Of a stretch of DNA of 64,000 bases, positions 63,947-64,000 are shown one piece after another. The notes under the pieces are model-generated. The model was not told where the DNA came from. It was given only the letters and a program-made list of their open reading frames with translations, and did not search any database. Origin of the DNA: Tetrahymena elliotti 4EA (Eukaryota > Ciliophora > Oligohymenophorea > Hymenostomatida > Tetrahymenidae); NCBI GenBank assembly GCA_000231825.2, contig JH720294.1, positions 1,333,407 through 1,397,406 on the forward strand. The letters are read 5' to 3'. A program made the position numbers and the translations under genes. Numbering within the stretch: position 1 is the stretch's first letter; each line of letters starts with the position of its first letter.

Positions 63947-64000
63947 CTTTTAAAATTAAAAAATAAATATGAGAAAGCAAAAAAAATTTAAAAGAATGAG

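Noticed and set aside
1..64000. CRISPR arrays, insertion sequences, prophage or bacterial operons
   Set aside because: Introns, code 6, long spacers and single-gene transcription units show a ciliate nuclear genome; all tandem arrays found are either inside coding frames or contiguous repeats without spacers.
1..64000. Telomere repeats (GGGGTT) or a Tetrahymena chromosome-breakage sequence
   Set aside because: No G4T2 run and no match to the 15-bp breakage motif noticed on either strand; the window appears internal to a chromosome.

Overview
This window reads as macronuclear-type DNA of a ciliate, most likely Tetrahymena or a close relative. It is very AT-rich. Every long gene is open only if TAA and TAG are read as glutamine and TGA is the sole stop (nuclear code 6). 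Introns are short, AT-rich and GT...AG. Read with the standard code the genes shatter into small fragments, so all models below use code 6. Many proteins are rich in Q, N and S.

Layout. 1-12.5 kb (+): three tandem paralogues of large surface-type proteins, each with a cysteine-rich CxxC ectodomain followed by several C-terminal membrane spans. The first is only a C-terminal tail, the second has an unresolved 5' end, and the third is complete with a signal peptide and an internal array of exact 153-bp period. 13.8-22.9 kb (-): three tandem major-facilitator-type transporters. 25.1-29.6 kb (-): an 8-exon mitochondrial Lon protease. 32.1-33.3 kb (-): RCL1, an 18S rRNA processing factor. 34.3-36.4 kb (-): a helical, probably alpha-solenoid protein. 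37.5-38.3 kb (+): a small unknown protein. 39.0-46.9 kb (+): two tandem OSCA/TMEM63-like membrane proteins with fast-evolving repeat-filled loops. 47.6-53.0 kb (-): a 1,794-residue ankyrin-repeat protein. 54.0-58.3 kb (-): a 4-exon 1,120-residue protein with a helical C-terminal half. 60.4-62.9 kb (-): an 836-residue Q/N/S-rich protein. 63.6 kb to the right edge (-): remains of a leucine-rich-repeat gene.

There is no operon logic. Genes are separated by 0.6-2.8 kb of AT-rich spacer with no recognisable RNA gene. The theme is local gene amplification: the cysteine-rich family, the transporter family and the OSCA-like pair are all head-to-tail duplicates, and within two of these families the variation is concentrated in in-frame tandem repeats. 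Lon (mitochondrial protein quality control) and RCL1 (ribosome assembly) are conserved housekeeping genes between these expanded families. All intron models were joined by hand. They are supported by reading-frame phase being preserved across every splice, but not by transcript data.
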